Positions 19,021 through 28,688 of a DNA stretch of 64,000 nucleotides are shown here, in pieces (positions within the stretch are counted from its first letter, which is position 1; every line of letters starts with the position of its first letter). Below the pieces are notes generated by a model that ran no database searches, was not told where the DNA came from, and saw nothing but the letters and a program-made list of their open reading frames with translations. The position numbers were made by a program, and so were the translations under genes. Origin of the DNA: an uncultured Lacinutrix sp. Lineage in GTDB: Bacteria; Bacteroidota; Bacteroidia; Flavobacteriales; Flavobacteriaceae. The stretch covers positions 1 to 64,000 of the forward strand of contig CAKZMU010000009.1 in the NCBI GenBank assembly GCA_937129145.1, written 5' to 3'.

Positions 19021-19743
19021 TTAACTAAATACTTGATTTAAAATTGATATAGATTTGGGGTGTTTAAATCCGTCCAAATGTAGCTTAAAATAGAGTAATA
19101 TCATACTTAAAAAATCACGTTTTTGAGACGACGTTATCTCCAATGACTTAGTATCATCAAATTTTATGCCTAAGCACTGTTTAAGTATTGTTAAATTATT
19201 GCCAGCAATACAGTAATTATTGGTTTTGGTGTTTTGAAATTTTCCTTCTTCTAAATTAAAATATAAGCTGTTTGTAGTTTTAGGGCTTTCAGGATAGAAC
19301 CCTAGATATTTTGTGAGTTGTGTTAAAAAAAGTAGATGAAAATTAGTGTTTGTTTCGGTTTCATCAAACCAAATCATTGTTGTTTCTAAAAAACTATAAA
19401 GCGATTCGTTTTTTTCTTCTTCTACTAAAATGCTTGACAACACTTCTGATAGAAACATAGCAATTGTACTTTTTATAACATTTGTATGTAAGGAGCTATA
19501 ATATGCATGTAACTTTATGTCTCTTAAATATTGTAAAGAACGATTGTCTTTGTGGTCTGTCTCAATTTCCAATAAGCTTAAAGGCTGAAAATATGCAGAT
19601 TTAAATTTGCCTTTCCTTGTCCTTAATGCATTTCTAACCAAATAAGAAACAACGCCAAAATTTTCGGTATAGCATTTAATAATGAGGTCGTGGTCTTTAT
19701 ACTTTATTTTTGATAGAACAATGGCTTTTGTAGAAACTATCAT
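19021..19743 (-). CDS. recO: DNA repair protein RecO
   Basis: RecO loads RecA onto SSB-coated single strands in the RecFOR pathway. The 240-residue protein has the N-terminal OB-fold (STKAIVLSKIKYKDHDLIIKCYTENFGVVSYLVRNA) and a C-terminal helical part. No zinc cysteine cluster is seen. The start overlaps the porZ stop by four bases (ATGA), so the two are translationally coupled. Confidence 0.94.
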   Translation of the reverse strand: MIVSTKAIVLSKIKYKDHDLIIKCYTENFGVVSYLVRNALRTRKGKFKSAYFQPLSLLEIETDHKDNRSLQYLRDIKLHAYYSSLHTNVIKSTIAMFLSEVLSSILVEEEKNESLYSFLETTMIWFDETETNTNFHLLFLTQLTKYLGFYPESPKTTNSLYFNLEEGKFQNTKTNNYCIAGNNLTILKQCLGIKFDDTKSLEITSSQKRDFLSMILLYFKLHLDGFKHPKSISILNQVFS

Positions 19744-22091
19744 TGCCTTATTACCATTAGCTTTAAAACCTTTGTTTCTAGGGATTCCATATCGGAAATC
19801 ATGATGAGATACACACCAGAAGCAACCATATTATTTGCCATATTTTTTCCGTTCCAATAGGCTGTTCCGCCATCAATTTCTAGGTTATAACCTCTATACC
19901 TAGAATTTGCTCTAGATTGTGCTTCGGCTACTAGATTGCCTTCAATATCGGTAATTTTAATATTGACATTATCTGTAATATCCTTGATTTTTACTCTTTC
20001 GGTTGCAATGTTAAATCCTGGTCTTACTGGGTTTGGATAGACATAAGCATCTACAAGTTCTTCGGTTGGTGCAGATCCTCCAGAATTGAAGGCGACCAGT
20101 CCTTTATCTGTGCCAATGAAAACCACACCTTGCGCATCATCTATAGTGATGTCGTTCACATTGTTTGAAGGTAGTGGTGAATTATCTTTTGTGAAATGGT
20201 AAATGGTTTGTTGTCCATCTGGTGAAAAATAAAATAATCCTGCGCCAATAGTTGCGACCCATTTATTATTTGAACCATCTACTTTAATATCGGATATAAA
20301 TTGGTCTTGTAATAGTTCTTTTGGAATGCCATTGTCCAAAATTACTATTTCGTCCGTAGTTAAGTCTTCATCGTCAAAAAACCTTGATGTATTGTATAGT
20401 ACCCTTAATCCTGTGTCTGTACCAATCCAAAGTTGTCCGTTTTTATCTAAGGCAATGGCTCTCACCGATTTATCTGGTAAATTCCCATTTTCAGCATCAA
20501 CATTTTTAAATATCTGATTGCTTCCATTTAATCTAAAACCGATAACTCCATACGAAAATGATGCGATAAAAATATCACCAGATGGAGTAAACAAAAGTTC
20601 TTTAAACCCAATGTTGTCTGTTAATGCATTTGGAATTAGCTCGGTAAAATCAAAACTTCTCCATGCGTTTGAGCTTGGATCGTATGCTTTTAAAGGTTTT
20701 TCTATTAATCCTGTTAGCGACCATAATATACCATTATCGTCAAATGTTGTTCCTGAAAGTCTAAGGCTTCTATATGTTGGTGAACTTGGAAGAAATAATG
20801 ATTCCAATCCACTGTTGGTTTCATCAAACTTTTGAGTTGCTATTCCATCATTAATTTCAAGCATACCGTCGTGAAATGAGCTTACAAACACCTGTTGCGG
20901 ATTTAATGGGTTAATAGAAATAGCATTTAAATTGCGTAATTCAAACACATCACCATAAGGGATATTATTCCATGTATTATCAAATAATTGGCTAACACCT
21001 TCCCTTTTAAATGGGCTAGGGTTATAGAATCTAGTATAATCTCCATAAGACACCCAAACATTTCCAAAGCCTGAAGTAATAGAAAATATATCGTTTCTTA
21101 ATGGTCCATCAGGATGAATTTCTTGAAATGTCGACACATTTGCTTGGGTAGTTTTTAAAACTCCAAAATTAGTCGTTCCTATGTAAATACCTTCTTGGGT
21201 TATTGAAGAAGCTGTAAACCTTGTATCGAACTCTGCGGTTTGTGTTGGGTTTGCCAATAGGTTAAAATTAGCATCATACACATAAACATTATCCCGAATC
21301 GTGACAACTAATTGGTTATTTGCGCTTTTTAAATCTAACGGTTGGCTAGGATAAGTCAGTAATTGGTTTAACGTTGTCCCATTTATTTCATAAATTCTTC
21401 TATTGGTTGATGTGCAGTATAACTTATCTAAAACAGCCTCAATACCATTAAAATTACCTGTTGTTATTTGTTCCCATTCTTGAAAATCTATTAAGTTTGG
21501 ACTGCTTAATAAGCCTCTTTTAATACCTTCGCTACCACATGCCGCATAAATATATCCATTAAAAACCGTTGTTTGATTTACTTGTATTTGTGAGCCACCG
21601 TTTCCAATAAAATAAGTGTCTCCAAACTCCAGTCTAGATAAATCGTAAACCGAAATCCCAAAATCTGCCGAAATAAAAACACTTCCATCCAACTCACTAA
21701 AATGGTTAATTCTTTTGCCATTTGGAGGAATGGTGTTTTTATCTAGAATATCTACTACTGTTGTTATTTCCTCAGTAGATTCGTTATAAACCTCCATCAA
21801 TCCGTTTTCATAACCTATTATAAGTAAACCATAACCTTCACTGTAATGTAAGGTTGAAATTAACTCTCCAGATAATCCATTTATGGTAGAAATTGTTTCT
21901 AATTCCTCAGTAACTATGTCATAGCTAAAAATAGCATTTTCTGATGCTGCATATATTTTTTCTTGGCTAGACACAACATCTTTAATATTTAAATAAGAAA
22001 AATGGCCTTCCCAAAGCAGTGAAGTATTTTGGGCACTTAAAAAAAGCGACCCTAAAAAGGTGAAGATTATTACAAAAAACTTCTTTTTCAT
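19740..22091 (-). CDS. porZ: PorZ-like beta-propeller protein of the type IX secretion system
   Basis: A 783-residue exported protein with a signal peptide (to about LFLSAQ), two seven-bladed-type propeller regions (repeats such as DKNGQLWIGTDTGLRVL and NVNDITIDDAQGVVFIGT) over about residues 30-680, and a C-terminal type A sorting domain from about 690 (VYPNPVRPGFNI through GVYLIMISDMESLETKVLKLMV). In Porphyromonas, PorZ sits on the cell surface in the attachment complex that processes T9SS cargo and binds A-type LPS. Coupling to recO supports the call. Confidence 0.88.
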   Translation of the reverse strand: MKKKFFVIIFTFLGSLFLSAQNTSLLWEGHFSYLNIKDVVSSQEKIYAASENAIFSYDIVTEELETISTINGLSGELISTLHYSEGYGLLIIGYENGLMEVYNESTEEITTVVDILDKNTIPPNGKRINHFSELDGSVFISADFGISVYDLSRLEFGDTYFIGNGGSQIQVNQTTVFNGYIYAACGSEGIKRGLLSSPNLIDFQEWEQITTGNFNGIEAVLDKLYCTSTNRRIYEINGTTLNQLLTYPSQPLDLKSANNQLVVTIRDNVYVYDANFNLLANPTQTAEFDTRFTASSITQEGIYIGTTNFGVLKTTQANVSTFQEIHPDGPLRNDIFSITSGFGNVWVSYGDYTRFYNPSPFKREGVSQLFDNTWNNIPYGDVFELRNLNAISINPLNPQQVFVSSFHDGMLEINDGIATQKFDETNSGLESLFLPSSPTYRSLRLSGTTFDDNGILWSLTGLIEKPLKAYDPSSNAWRSFDFTELIPNALTDNIGFKELLFTPSGDIFIASFSYGVIGFRLNGSNQIFKNVDAENGNLPDKSVRAIALDKNGQLWIGTDTGLRVLYNTSRFFDDEDLTTDEIVILDNGIPKELLQDQFISDIKVDGSNNKWVATIGAGLFYFSPDGQQTIYHFTKDNSPLPSNNVNDITIDDAQGVVFIGTDKGLVAFNSGGSAPTEELVDAYVYPNPVRPGFNIATERVKIKDITDNVNIKITDIEGNLVAEAQSRANSRYRGYNLEIDGGTAYWNGKNMANNMVASGVYLIMISDMESLETKVLKLMVIRQ

Positions 22092-22108
22092 ATATTTATT
22101 TCAGTATT

Positions 22109-22116
22109 CAAATATA
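22109..22116 (-). promoter_or_regulatory. Promoter -7 box for porZ
   Basis: On the minus strand TATATTTG matches TAnnTTTG and lies 17 bases before the porZ ATG. The -33 element is not clear. Confidence 0.4.
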
Positions 22117-22160
22117 TTTATAACTAACGACAATTACTGCAAAATCATATATCTTAAAAG

Positions 22161-22188
22161 AAAAAAGCCTCCAGAAATCTGGAAGCTT
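22161..22188 (-). terminator. Intrinsic terminator of gdhA
   Basis: Read on the minus strand, AAGCTTCCAGA pairs with TCTGGAGGCTT around a two-base loop and is followed directly by a T run. It lies 24 bases after the gdhA stop and separates it from porZ. Confidence 0.85.
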
Positions 22189-22211
22189 TAGCTTTTTTAA
22201 TGGTTTTATGT

Positions 22212-23555
22212 TTATACCACTCCTTGGTCTAACATGGCATCGGCAACTTTAACAAAACCTGCAACGTTAGCTCCTTTTACGTAGTTAACATACCCATCGG
22301 CTTCTGTCCCATATTCAACACAAGATTCATGAATATCGTTCATAATATTATTTAGCTTTTGATCAACTTCTTCTCTTGTCCATCTTAAACGTAAAGAGTT
22401 TTGACTCATTTCTAATCCAGAAGTTGCAACACCTCCAGCATTAGAAGCTTTTCCTGGCGAAAATAATACTTTGGCCTTTTGCAATGCTTCAATAGCTTCA
22501 GGAGTTGTTGGCATATTAGCGCCTTCTGCAATTGCAATAACATTATTTGATATTAATATTTTTGCTTCTTCTTCATTTAACTCATTTTGAGTAGCGCATG
22601 GTAATGCTATATCGCATGAAATAGACCATGGTCTCTTACCTGCATGGAATGTCGCTGAAGGGTATTGCGTAGTATATTCACTTACTCTTCCTCTTTTAAC
22701 ATTCTTTAAATTCATGATAAATGCTAATTTATCTGCATCAATACCATCTGCATCATGAATAAATCCAGAAGAGTCTGATAAAGTAACTACTTTAGCTCCT
22801 AATTCGGTGGCCTTTTCACAAGCGAATTGCGCAACGTTTCCAGAACCTGAAATTACTACTGTTTTCTCATTAAACGAATCACCTTTTGTCGCTAACATGT
22901 TTTTGGCAAAATAAACTGTACCATAGCCAGTTGCTTCAGGTCTTACTAAAGACCCTCCATAACTAATCCCTTTTCCTGTTAATATACCAGTAAACTCATT
23001 TCTAAGTTTTTTATATTGTCCAAACATATAGCCTATTTCGCGTCCACCAACACCAATATCTCCAGCAGGAACATCTGTATTAGGACCTATATGACGAAAA
23101 AGCTCGTTCATAAACGATTGGCAAAAACGCATAACCTCATTATCAGACTTTCCTTTTGGATTAAAATCTGACCCTCCTTTTCCTCCACCCATTGGTAAAG
23201 TGGTTAATGAGTTTTTAAATACTTGTTCAAAACCTAAAAACTTAAGTATGCTCAAGTTTACGCTTGGGTGAAAACGCAATCCACCTTTATAAGGCCCAAT
23301 GGCTGAATTAAACTCAACCCTAAACCCTCTATTGACTTGGGTATTTCCATTATCGTCAACCCATGGTACTCTAAAAATGATGGTTCTTTCTGGTTCAACC
23401 ATCCTTTCAAGTAACATTTTACCTTGATATTTTGGATTTTCTTCAATAAACGGGATTACCGTTTCTGCAACTTCGTGCACAGCTTGCATAAATTCTGGTT
23501 CGCCACCATTTCTTTGTTCAACAAGCTCTAAAAATGCATCAATTTTAGCTTTCAT
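22212..23555 (-). CDS. gdhA: NADP-type glutamate dehydrogenase
   Basis: Hexameric glutamate dehydrogenase of 447 residues that reversibly aminates 2-oxoglutarate, a main ammonium-assimilation entry. The substrate segment PYKGGLRFHPSVN and catalytic Lys126 in LPMGGGKGGSDFNPKGKS are intact, and the Rossmann motif VVISGSGNVAQFACEKA follows. Length and sequence resemble E. coli GdhA, which is NADP-specific; cofactor choice here is by analogy. It is monocistronic, with a -7 box upstream and a strong terminator downstream. Confidence 0.95.
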   Translation of the reverse strand: MKAKIDAFLELVEQRNGGEPEFMQAVHEVAETVIPFIEENPKYQGKMLLERMVEPERTIIFRVPWVDDNGNTQVNRGFRVEFNSAIGPYKGGLRFHPSVNLSILKFLGFEQVFKNSLTTLPMGGGKGGSDFNPKGKSDNEVMRFCQSFMNELFRHIGPNTDVPAGDIGVGGREIGYMFGQYKKLRNEFTGILTGKGISYGGSLVRPEATGYGTVYFAKNMLATKGDSFNEKTVVISGSGNVAQFACEKATELGAKVVTLSDSSGFIHDADGIDADKLAFIMNLKNVKRGRVSEYTTQYPSATFHAGKRPWSISCDIALPCATQNELNEEEAKILISNNVIAIAEGANMPTTPEAIEALQKAKVLFSPGKASNAGGVATSGLEMSQNSLRLRWTREEVDQKLNNIMNDIHESCVEYGTEADGYVNYVKGANVAGFVKVADAMLDQGVV

Positions 23556-23601
23556 TTATATAATTTTGGAGTAATAATAAATTATTGAATTTTTATGAGC
23601 A

Positions 23602-23609
23602 CAAATATA
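23602..23609 (-). promoter_or_regulatory. Promoter -7 box for gdhA
   Basis: TATATTTG on the minus strand, 46 bases before the gdhA ATG. No clear -33 element at the standard distance. Confidence 0.4.
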
Positions 23610-23725
23610 CATTATCTTAAAAAATAACTCACTTTTTTTTATATTTTCACAATATCTTTTTGATATTTGTTGTTAATCATATTGAGCAGAATTTTTTTAT
23701 TAAATAACACGTTTAGTCGGATTTA

Positions 23726-23756
23726 TTTGTTCTTTCGTCGAAGTTTTTTATATTTG
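23726..23756 (+). promoter_or_regulatory. Full Bacteroidota sigma-A promoter
   Basis: TTTG at 23726-23729, a 19-base spacer and TATATTTG at 23749-23756 match the TTTG-N19-TAnnTTTG consensus exactly. It faces the gene at 23792, leaving a leader of roughly 30 bases. Confidence 0.75.
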
Positions 23757-23791
23757 CTCATATAAAAGCCATAAAATGGTCAACAGTTACT

Positions 23792-24577
23792 ATGCTTAAC
23801 CTTAAACAATTAGTTCCACTAATATGCTTGTTTGCCTTTGCGCAAGCATCATTCTCGCAATTAGGCTTTTCTCACGAAATTGGTGTAATCACGGGTCCAG
23901 TTCAATTTAGATCTGATTTTGGACAACGTTTAAATGAAAAAACTAATTTAGAAAATTCTGGCATTGGAGTTGGTGTAGTCCACTATATTAATTTTGCTTA
24001 TAGTGCTGACTGTAATTGTTACACAGCCTATACTTATTTTAACGATCACTTTAAGTTAAGAAATGAAATTTCGTATAATAAAACGCAGTTAAAACATTAT
24101 GGTGAATGGGTTGCTCCTTACCGAACAACTCCTGAAGCTAATCAATTAAGAGCACACACAGGTGTTGCTGAAAATTTTGACGTAGGAACTCAGTTAGAAT
24201 TTTTCCCAAGAAGTATTAGAGACTTTCAAGGGTTTGCATACAGGCTTGCTCCTTATATAAGTTTAGGAGTCCATTATACGTATTCAACTCCCGAGGTTTC
24301 AACAAGTTATGGTAATGGCGATATTACCGATCCCAGCAATTTTTATTCGTTTTGGGATCCTGGTTCTGTAACAGACGAAGCAAAAAGTGGTTGGTCTTTG
24401 GTAACTAGTGTTGGAGCTAGATACAAAATTGGTGTATTATCAGATGTTTTGATAGACCTAAGATGGCAATATTTTGGTCACGATTGGGTAGATGGTTTAA
24501 ACCACCAACTAACATCAAATAAATTTAATGATTGGCTATTATGGCTAAACGTTGGGTATATCTATTATCTAGATTAG
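23792..24577 (+). CDS. THC0290_0291-type outer-membrane beta-barrel protein
   Basis: A 261-residue exported protein with a signal peptide (to about QASFSQ) and barrel-like strands throughout. The segments LGFSHEIGVITGPVQFRSDFG, VHYINFAYSADCNCYTAYTYFNDHF (Cys pair) and DVLIDLRWQYFGHDWVDGLNHQ are characteristic of the flavobacterial THC0290_0291 family. Function unknown. The upstream promoter is a textbook match. The 3' end overlaps the convergent PLP enzyme gene by nine bases. Confidence 0.75.
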   Translation: MLNLKQLVPLICLFAFAQASFSQLGFSHEIGVITGPVQFRSDFGQRLNEKTNLENSGIGVGVVHYINFAYSADCNCYTAYTYFNDHFKLRNEISYNKTQLKHYGEWVAPYRTTPEANQLRAHTGVAENFDVGTQLEFFPRSIRDFQGFAYRLAPYISLGVHYTYSTPEVSTSYGNGDITDPSNFYSFWDPGSVTDEAKSGWSLVTSVGARYKIGVLSDVLIDLRWQYFGHDWVDGLNHQLTSNKFNDWLLWLNVGYIYYLD

Positions 24578-25714
24578 TTCTAGAGCCTGCTTTAAATCGT
24601 TAATTAAATCTTCCTCATCTTCAATTCCAACACTTAATCTAATTAAAGAATCTATAACGCCTGTTTTTTCACGTTCTTCTTTTGGGATACTTGCGTGTGT
24701 CATACTTGCTGGGTGGCCAGAAAGAGACTCCACACCTCCTAAAGATTCTGCAAGTGTGAAAATTTTAAGGTTTTCGACTATTTTAATGGATTTTTCGTAA
24801 TTATTCCCTTTGGTAGTAAACGATAACATTCCTCCAAAGTCATCCATTTGCACTTTAGCTATATTATGATTTGGATGCGTTTCAAACCCTGGCCAATACA
24901 CATTTTCAATTTTTGGATGTGATGCTAAAAATTCAGCTACAGCTTTTCCGTTTTCACAGTGTCTTTGCATTCTCACATGTAATGTTTTAATGCCTCTTAG
25001 CGCCAAAAAACTATCTTGTGGGCCGCATACAGCACCACTTGCATTTTGAATGAAATAGAGTTTTTCTGCTAATTTTTCATCATTAAGCATTAATGCTCCC
25101 ATAACTACATCACTATGTCCTCCCAAATATTTTGTTGCTGAATGCATAACAATATCTGCTCCCAAATCTAATGGTCGCTGCAAAAAAGGTGTTGCAAATG
25201 TATTATCTACAGCTAACAAGACATTGTGCCTTTTTGCAACAGTTGCCAATGCTTTAATATCAATAATGTTCAGCATTGGGTTTGTAGGTGTTTCTGTCCA
25301 AATTAACTTAGTATTCTCATTTATTTGCGCTTCAACATTAGACACACTTTCCATGCCTACAAAATGAAATTTAATACCAAACTTTTCAAACACATGTTTA
25401 AACAAACGGTATGTTCCACCATATAAATCGTTGGTAGAGATAACTTCATCGCCAGGCTCCAAAAGCTTTATAACTGCATCAATCGCTGCTAAACCTGACC
25501 CAAAAGCTAAACCATAATTGCCATTCTCAATACTTGCAAAAGCATTTTCTAAAGCTTTACGAGTTGGATTATGAGTTCTTGAATACTCAAACCCTTTATG
25601 ACCTCCTGGAGTGCTTTGGGCGTAAGTTGATGTTTGATAAATTGGAGGCATTACAGCTCCGTAAGCAGGGTCGTGTTCTTGACCTCCATGAATTGTCTTA
25701 GTATTAAACTTCAT
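24569..25714 (-). CDS. Cystathionine gamma-synthase/lyase-type PLP enzyme
   Basis: A 381-residue Cys/Met-metabolism PLP enzyme that handles cystathionine or homoserine esters in trans-sulfuration. Family marks: TKTIHGGQEHDPAYGAVMPPIYQTSTY, the tyrosine/arginine pair in FEYSRTHNPTR, Asp170 in LAVDNTFATP, and the PLP lysine Lys195 in SATKYLGGHSD. Synthase (MetB) and lyase (MccB) activities are not separable from these motifs. The gene is alone, with a TACATTTG -7 box 17 bases upstream. Confidence 0.92.
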   Translation of the reverse strand: MKFNTKTIHGGQEHDPAYGAVMPPIYQTSTYAQSTPGGHKGFEYSRTHNPTRKALENAFASIENGNYGLAFGSGLAAIDAVIKLLEPGDEVISTNDLYGGTYRLFKHVFEKFGIKFHFVGMESVSNVEAQINENTKLIWTETPTNPMLNIIDIKALATVAKRHNVLLAVDNTFATPFLQRPLDLGADIVMHSATKYLGGHSDVVMGALMLNDEKLAEKLYFIQNASGAVCGPQDSFLALRGIKTLHVRMQRHCENGKAVAEFLASHPKIENVYWPGFETHPNHNIAKVQMDDFGGMLSFTTKGNNYEKSIKIVENLKIFTLAESLGGVESLSGHPASMTHASIPKEEREKTGVIDSLIRLSVGIEDEEDLINDLKQALELI

Positions 25715-25731
25715 TTTTTTAATGTTTGCAA

Positions 25732-25739
25732 CAAATGTA
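25732..25739 (-). promoter_or_regulatory. Promoter -7 box for the PLP enzyme gene
   Basis: TACATTTG on the minus strand matches TAnnTTTG, 17 bases from the ATG at 25714. A forward box TACCTTTA at 25771-25778 with TTG at 25751-25753 may serve the divergent gene at 25803. Confidence 0.4.
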
Positions 25740-25802
25740 TATATAATTCGTTGTTTTAAAAAGTATGCAATACCTTTATAGTATTAATAAAACCCCATTC
25801 TA

Positions 25803-26510
25803 TTGAAAACAAAATTTTTAGCTCCTCTATTCTTTTTAATTCTTTTTTCTTGTGAAGAAGTTATAGTTGTAAATTTTACCGAAACCAATGCGTTCTTTGA
25901 GGAAAATGCTATTATAGAACTGAATATTCCAAAAGCTGAAGGTACCGAGAATGCCTCAAAAGCAATTAACAACATCATTGAGAACCATATAGCAAATATA
26001 TTGGTGTTTCTTGATGAACCATCTGATACTTTGCGGTTAGATTATGCTATTCGAAATTTTGATGCTGAATATAAGTCGTTTAAGGATGGTTTTGGAGAAA
26101 GTGCCATGGTCTGGGATGCCAGTTTTGATGGTGAGGTTACTTACCAATCTTCAGAATTAATTTCTATTGCCATCAATAGTTATGTAAATTCTGGTGGTGC
26201 TCATGGCAACCTAAATGTGACATTTTTTAATTTTGATGCGTCTTCTGGAGAGCTATTAAAGTTTGACGATATTTTTAATGACAAAGAAGCTTTGACTAGA
26301 ATTGTTAAAACTCATTTTGAAGAAGAAACCAAAGACAATAGCATCAATTACTTTTTTGGAGAACCTTTTAGCCATCCAGCTAACATTGGTTTTAACGACC
26401 AAGGCGTTATCTTTTTTTACAATGTGTACGAAATTGCTTCATATGCTGATGGCATTACTGAATTTACCGTTCCGTTTGATGACATTGAACCTTATTTAAA
26501 CATATATTAA
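25803..26510 (+). CDS. DUF3298/DUF4163-type lipoprotein, TTG start
   Basis: A 235-residue lipoprotein (LILFSCEE, Cys17) of the RsiV/PdaC-like DUF3298 group. The C-terminal half has [29 protein letters not shown] and [24 protein letters not shown], characteristic of that domain. No ATG gives a signal peptide; the TTG at 25803 is the only start that keeps the full lipoprotein signal. The role of the family in Bacteroidota is unclear. The stop shares TTAA with the stop of the convergent antiporter gene. Confidence 0.8.
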   Translation: MKTKFLAPLFFLILFSCEEVIVVNFTETNAFFEENAIIELNIPKAEGTENASKAINNIIENHIANILVFLDEPSDTLRLDYAIRNFDAEYKSFKDGFGESAMVWDASFDGEVTYQSSELISIAINSYVNSGGAHGNLNVTFFNFDASSGELLKFDDIFNDKEALTRIVKTHFEEETKDNSINYFFGEPFSHPANIGFNDQGVIFFYNVYEIASYADGITEFTVPFDDIEPYLNIY

Positions 26511-27769
26511 GTTTCAGTTTCTGACTTTGGTTCTGTTAGTTTTTTAACGATTGGCTCAACCGTTAAACCTTGCCCTATTATAGAAAATGCAACAATTATA
26601 TAGGTGACTACCAAAAACAACTCTTTATGCATTTCTTGAGTTAAGCTTAAGGCTAAAGCGATTGAAATACCGCCTCTTAAACCTCCCCAAGTCATGATGA
26701 TATTTGTATTTGGAACAAATTCCAATTTCTTATCAAAAAACTTAATAGGACCCCAAAGTGATACAAAACGCACCAACAATACAATTGGAATACCCAATAA
26801 TCCTGCAAAAATATAACTGCCATCAAGTGTAAGTACTAGCATTTCCATGCCAATCATAACAAATAGTATGGTGTTTAAAAACACATCTATCAATTCCCAG
26901 AATTTGTCAACATACATCTCGGTAATTTTAGACATGGCTGAACTTCTAACAGTATCATTACCAACAATTAGTCCTGCAGTAACCATTGCTAATGGCGCAG
27001 ACATGTGCAAATTTTGCGCTACGTGAGTTCCTCCCATAACCGCAGCAAGAGTAATAATTACTTCTATTTCGTAATCATCGATAGAACGCATCATTCTGTA
27101 GGTAATCCATCCTAAAATAGCGCCTAATAAAATACCTCCTATGACTTCTACACCAAACAATTTTACAATCTCCATGACCTCAACATTTCCAGTTGGTGAA
27201 GATGCAATATTGAATATCGTTAAAAATATAACTACACCAACACCATCGTTGAACAACGATTCTCCAACTATTTTGGTTTCTAATTTTTTTGGCGCACCTG
27301 CTTTCTTTAAAATACCCAGAACCGCAATTGGGTCAGTCGGGGAAATTAATGCTCCAAATAGCAAACAGTAAATAAAATCTACCTGTAAGCCAATAAGTTG
27401 AAGCACATAAAACATGATAATTCCCACTAAAAATGTTGACATCAACACACCTAAAGTTGCAAACACAAATACAGGCCATCGTTGTACTTTTAATTGTGCG
27501 AAATTGGTGTGCAATGCGCCCGCAAACAGTAAGAAACTTAGCATAATATCCAACAAGACCGTTTTAAAATCTATCTGAGAAATCAGTTCTTTTTCCCTTA
27601 CTAATAAAGTGTCATCAAACTGACCTATGGCAACAATAACTAGAGTAAAAACGATAGTTATAATCATTAACCCAATGGTGATTGGCAATTTTAAAAACCT
27701 GACATTTATGTATCCAAAAACGGCTGATAAAACCGTTAAAATTGCTGCTATCGAAAAATAATCCATCAT
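26507..27769 (-). CDS. CPA1-family cation:proton antiporter (NhaP-type)
   Basis: A 420-residue inner-membrane exchanger with about 12 hydrophobic segments. The CPA1 signature is clear: [23 protein letters not shown] and [14 protein letters not shown], in which the ND pair forms the ion-binding centre. It exchanges sodium or potassium for protons; ion choice is not readable. The gene begins one base before the DinB-like gene ends, so the two probably share a transcript. Confidence 0.92.
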   Translation of the reverse strand: MMDYFSIAAILTVLSAVFGYINVRFLKLPITIGLMIITIVFTLVIVAIGQFDDTLLVREKELISQIDFKTVLLDIMLSFLLFAGALHTNFAQLKVQRWPVFVFATLGVLMSTFLVGIIMFYVLQLIGLQVDFIYCLLFGALISPTDPIAVLGILKKAGAPKKLETKIVGESLFNDGVGVVIFLTIFNIASSPTGNVEVMEIVKLFGVEVIGGILLGAILGWITYRMMRSIDDYEIEVIITLAAVMGGTHVAQNLHMSAPLAMVTAGLIVGNDTVRSSAMSKITEMYVDKFWELIDVFLNTILFVMIGMEMLVLTLDGSYIFAGLLGIPIVLLVRFVSLWGPIKFFDKKLEFVPNTNIIMTWGGLRGGISIALALSLTQEMHKELFLVVTYIIVAFSIIGQGLTVEPIVKKLTEPKSETET

Positions 27770-27770
27770 A

Positions 27771-28226
27771 TTATAATGCGCGTTTTAATGCTAAAATATA
27801 TCCTAAATGTATCCCTTCATGAAAATTATTGAATGCTATGGCTTCTTCAACATTTGTCATGGTGCTGTTTGTAGATGTGGTATACGTATTATAGGTTTTA
27901 AACAAACCATTTTTGTAATCCGCTTTTGTTTGTTCCAACGTTGAAAACAGTAAATTTTTTATCTCATTAACTTCTTGTTGAGTCACATCACCTTCAGCTT
28001 TTGTTCCTTTTCTATATTTGGCTACCAACGCATCACTAACCAACATTGGCAAGTTTGATAAACTATACACTAAAAGTTGTTGCGTTACAATTACATGCGC
28101 CAAATTCCAAATGATATTGTTGTTGAATCCTTTAGGAACTTTATTGAGTTCTTCCAAAGTGCATTTATCAAAAAATGTGCTTAAAATATGTCGGTTTTTT
28201 AAAGTAATATCGAATTCGTAATCCAT
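27771..28226 (-). CDS. DinB-like four-helix metalloprotein
   Basis: A 151-residue protein of the DinB/YfiT-like family (not DNA polymerase IV). The three expected metal histidines are His44 ([10 protein letters not shown]), His136 and His140 (FHEGIHLGY). Members include thiol-dependent S-transferases that use bacillithiol or similar cofactors; the substrate here is unknown. It is upstream of the antiporter gene and divergent from the ArsC-like gene. Confidence 0.85.
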   Translation of the reverse strand: MDYEFDITLKNRHILSTFFDKCTLEELNKVPKGFNNNIIWNLAHVIVTQQLLVYSLSNLPMLVSDALVAKYRKGTKAEGDVTQQEVNEIKNLLFSTLEQTKADYKNGLFKTYNTYTTSTNSTMTNVEEAIAFNNFHEGIHLGYILALKRAL

Positions 28227-28294
28227 TTTATTTGATTAAAAATATAAGTATTGATTGTAATTGATTTTCTTTGTAAAGTTAATGTTTGTTTATA

Positions 28295-28651
28295 ATGAAA
28301 AAAATATACTTTTTAAAAACTTGTAATACGTGTATGCGTATTATTAAAGAACTCAATTTACCTTCAAATTTTGTGTTTCAAGATATAAAGGAAGAACCAA
28401 TAACGGTATCTCAGCTAGAAGAACTGCATCAATTAACAGGTAGTTATGAAGCGTTGTTTAGTAAAAGAGCAAAGCTTTATAGAGAAATGGGTTTAAAAAA
28501 TCAATCGCTAAAAGAAGCCGATTTTAAACACTACATTCTAGACCACTATACATTTTTAAAGCGTCCAGTAATTATTTTAGACGACCAAATTTTTATTGGT
28601 AACTCACAAAAAACCATTAAAGCAGCCAAGACTGAAATAGAAAAATTGTAG
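28295..28651 (+). CDS. ArsC/Spx-family thioredoxin-fold protein
   Basis: A 118-residue protein with the redox motif CNTC (Cys10, Cys13) in KIYFLKTCNTCMRIIKEL and the family block KRPVIILDDQIFIGNS. The ATG at 28295 is preferred over an in-frame TTG at 28286 because it begins directly with the beta strand. ArsC-family proteins may reduce arsenate or act like Spx regulators; there is no arsenic resistance context here, so the role is open. Confidence 0.82.
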   Translation: MKKIYFLKTCNTCMRIIKELNLPSNFVFQDIKEEPITVSQLEELHQLTGSYEALFSKRAKLYREMGLKNQSLKEADFKHYILDHYTFLKRPVIILDDQIFIGNSQKTIKAAKTEIEKL

Positions 28652-28688
28652 TTTGTAGGGTTTTAAAAATTTAGAGACTAATACTGCA

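Noticed and set aside
27771-28226. Calling this gene the translesion polymerase DinB
   Set aside because: It is the unrelated four-helix DinB/YfiT-like metalloprotein; the real polymerase IV is at 49677.
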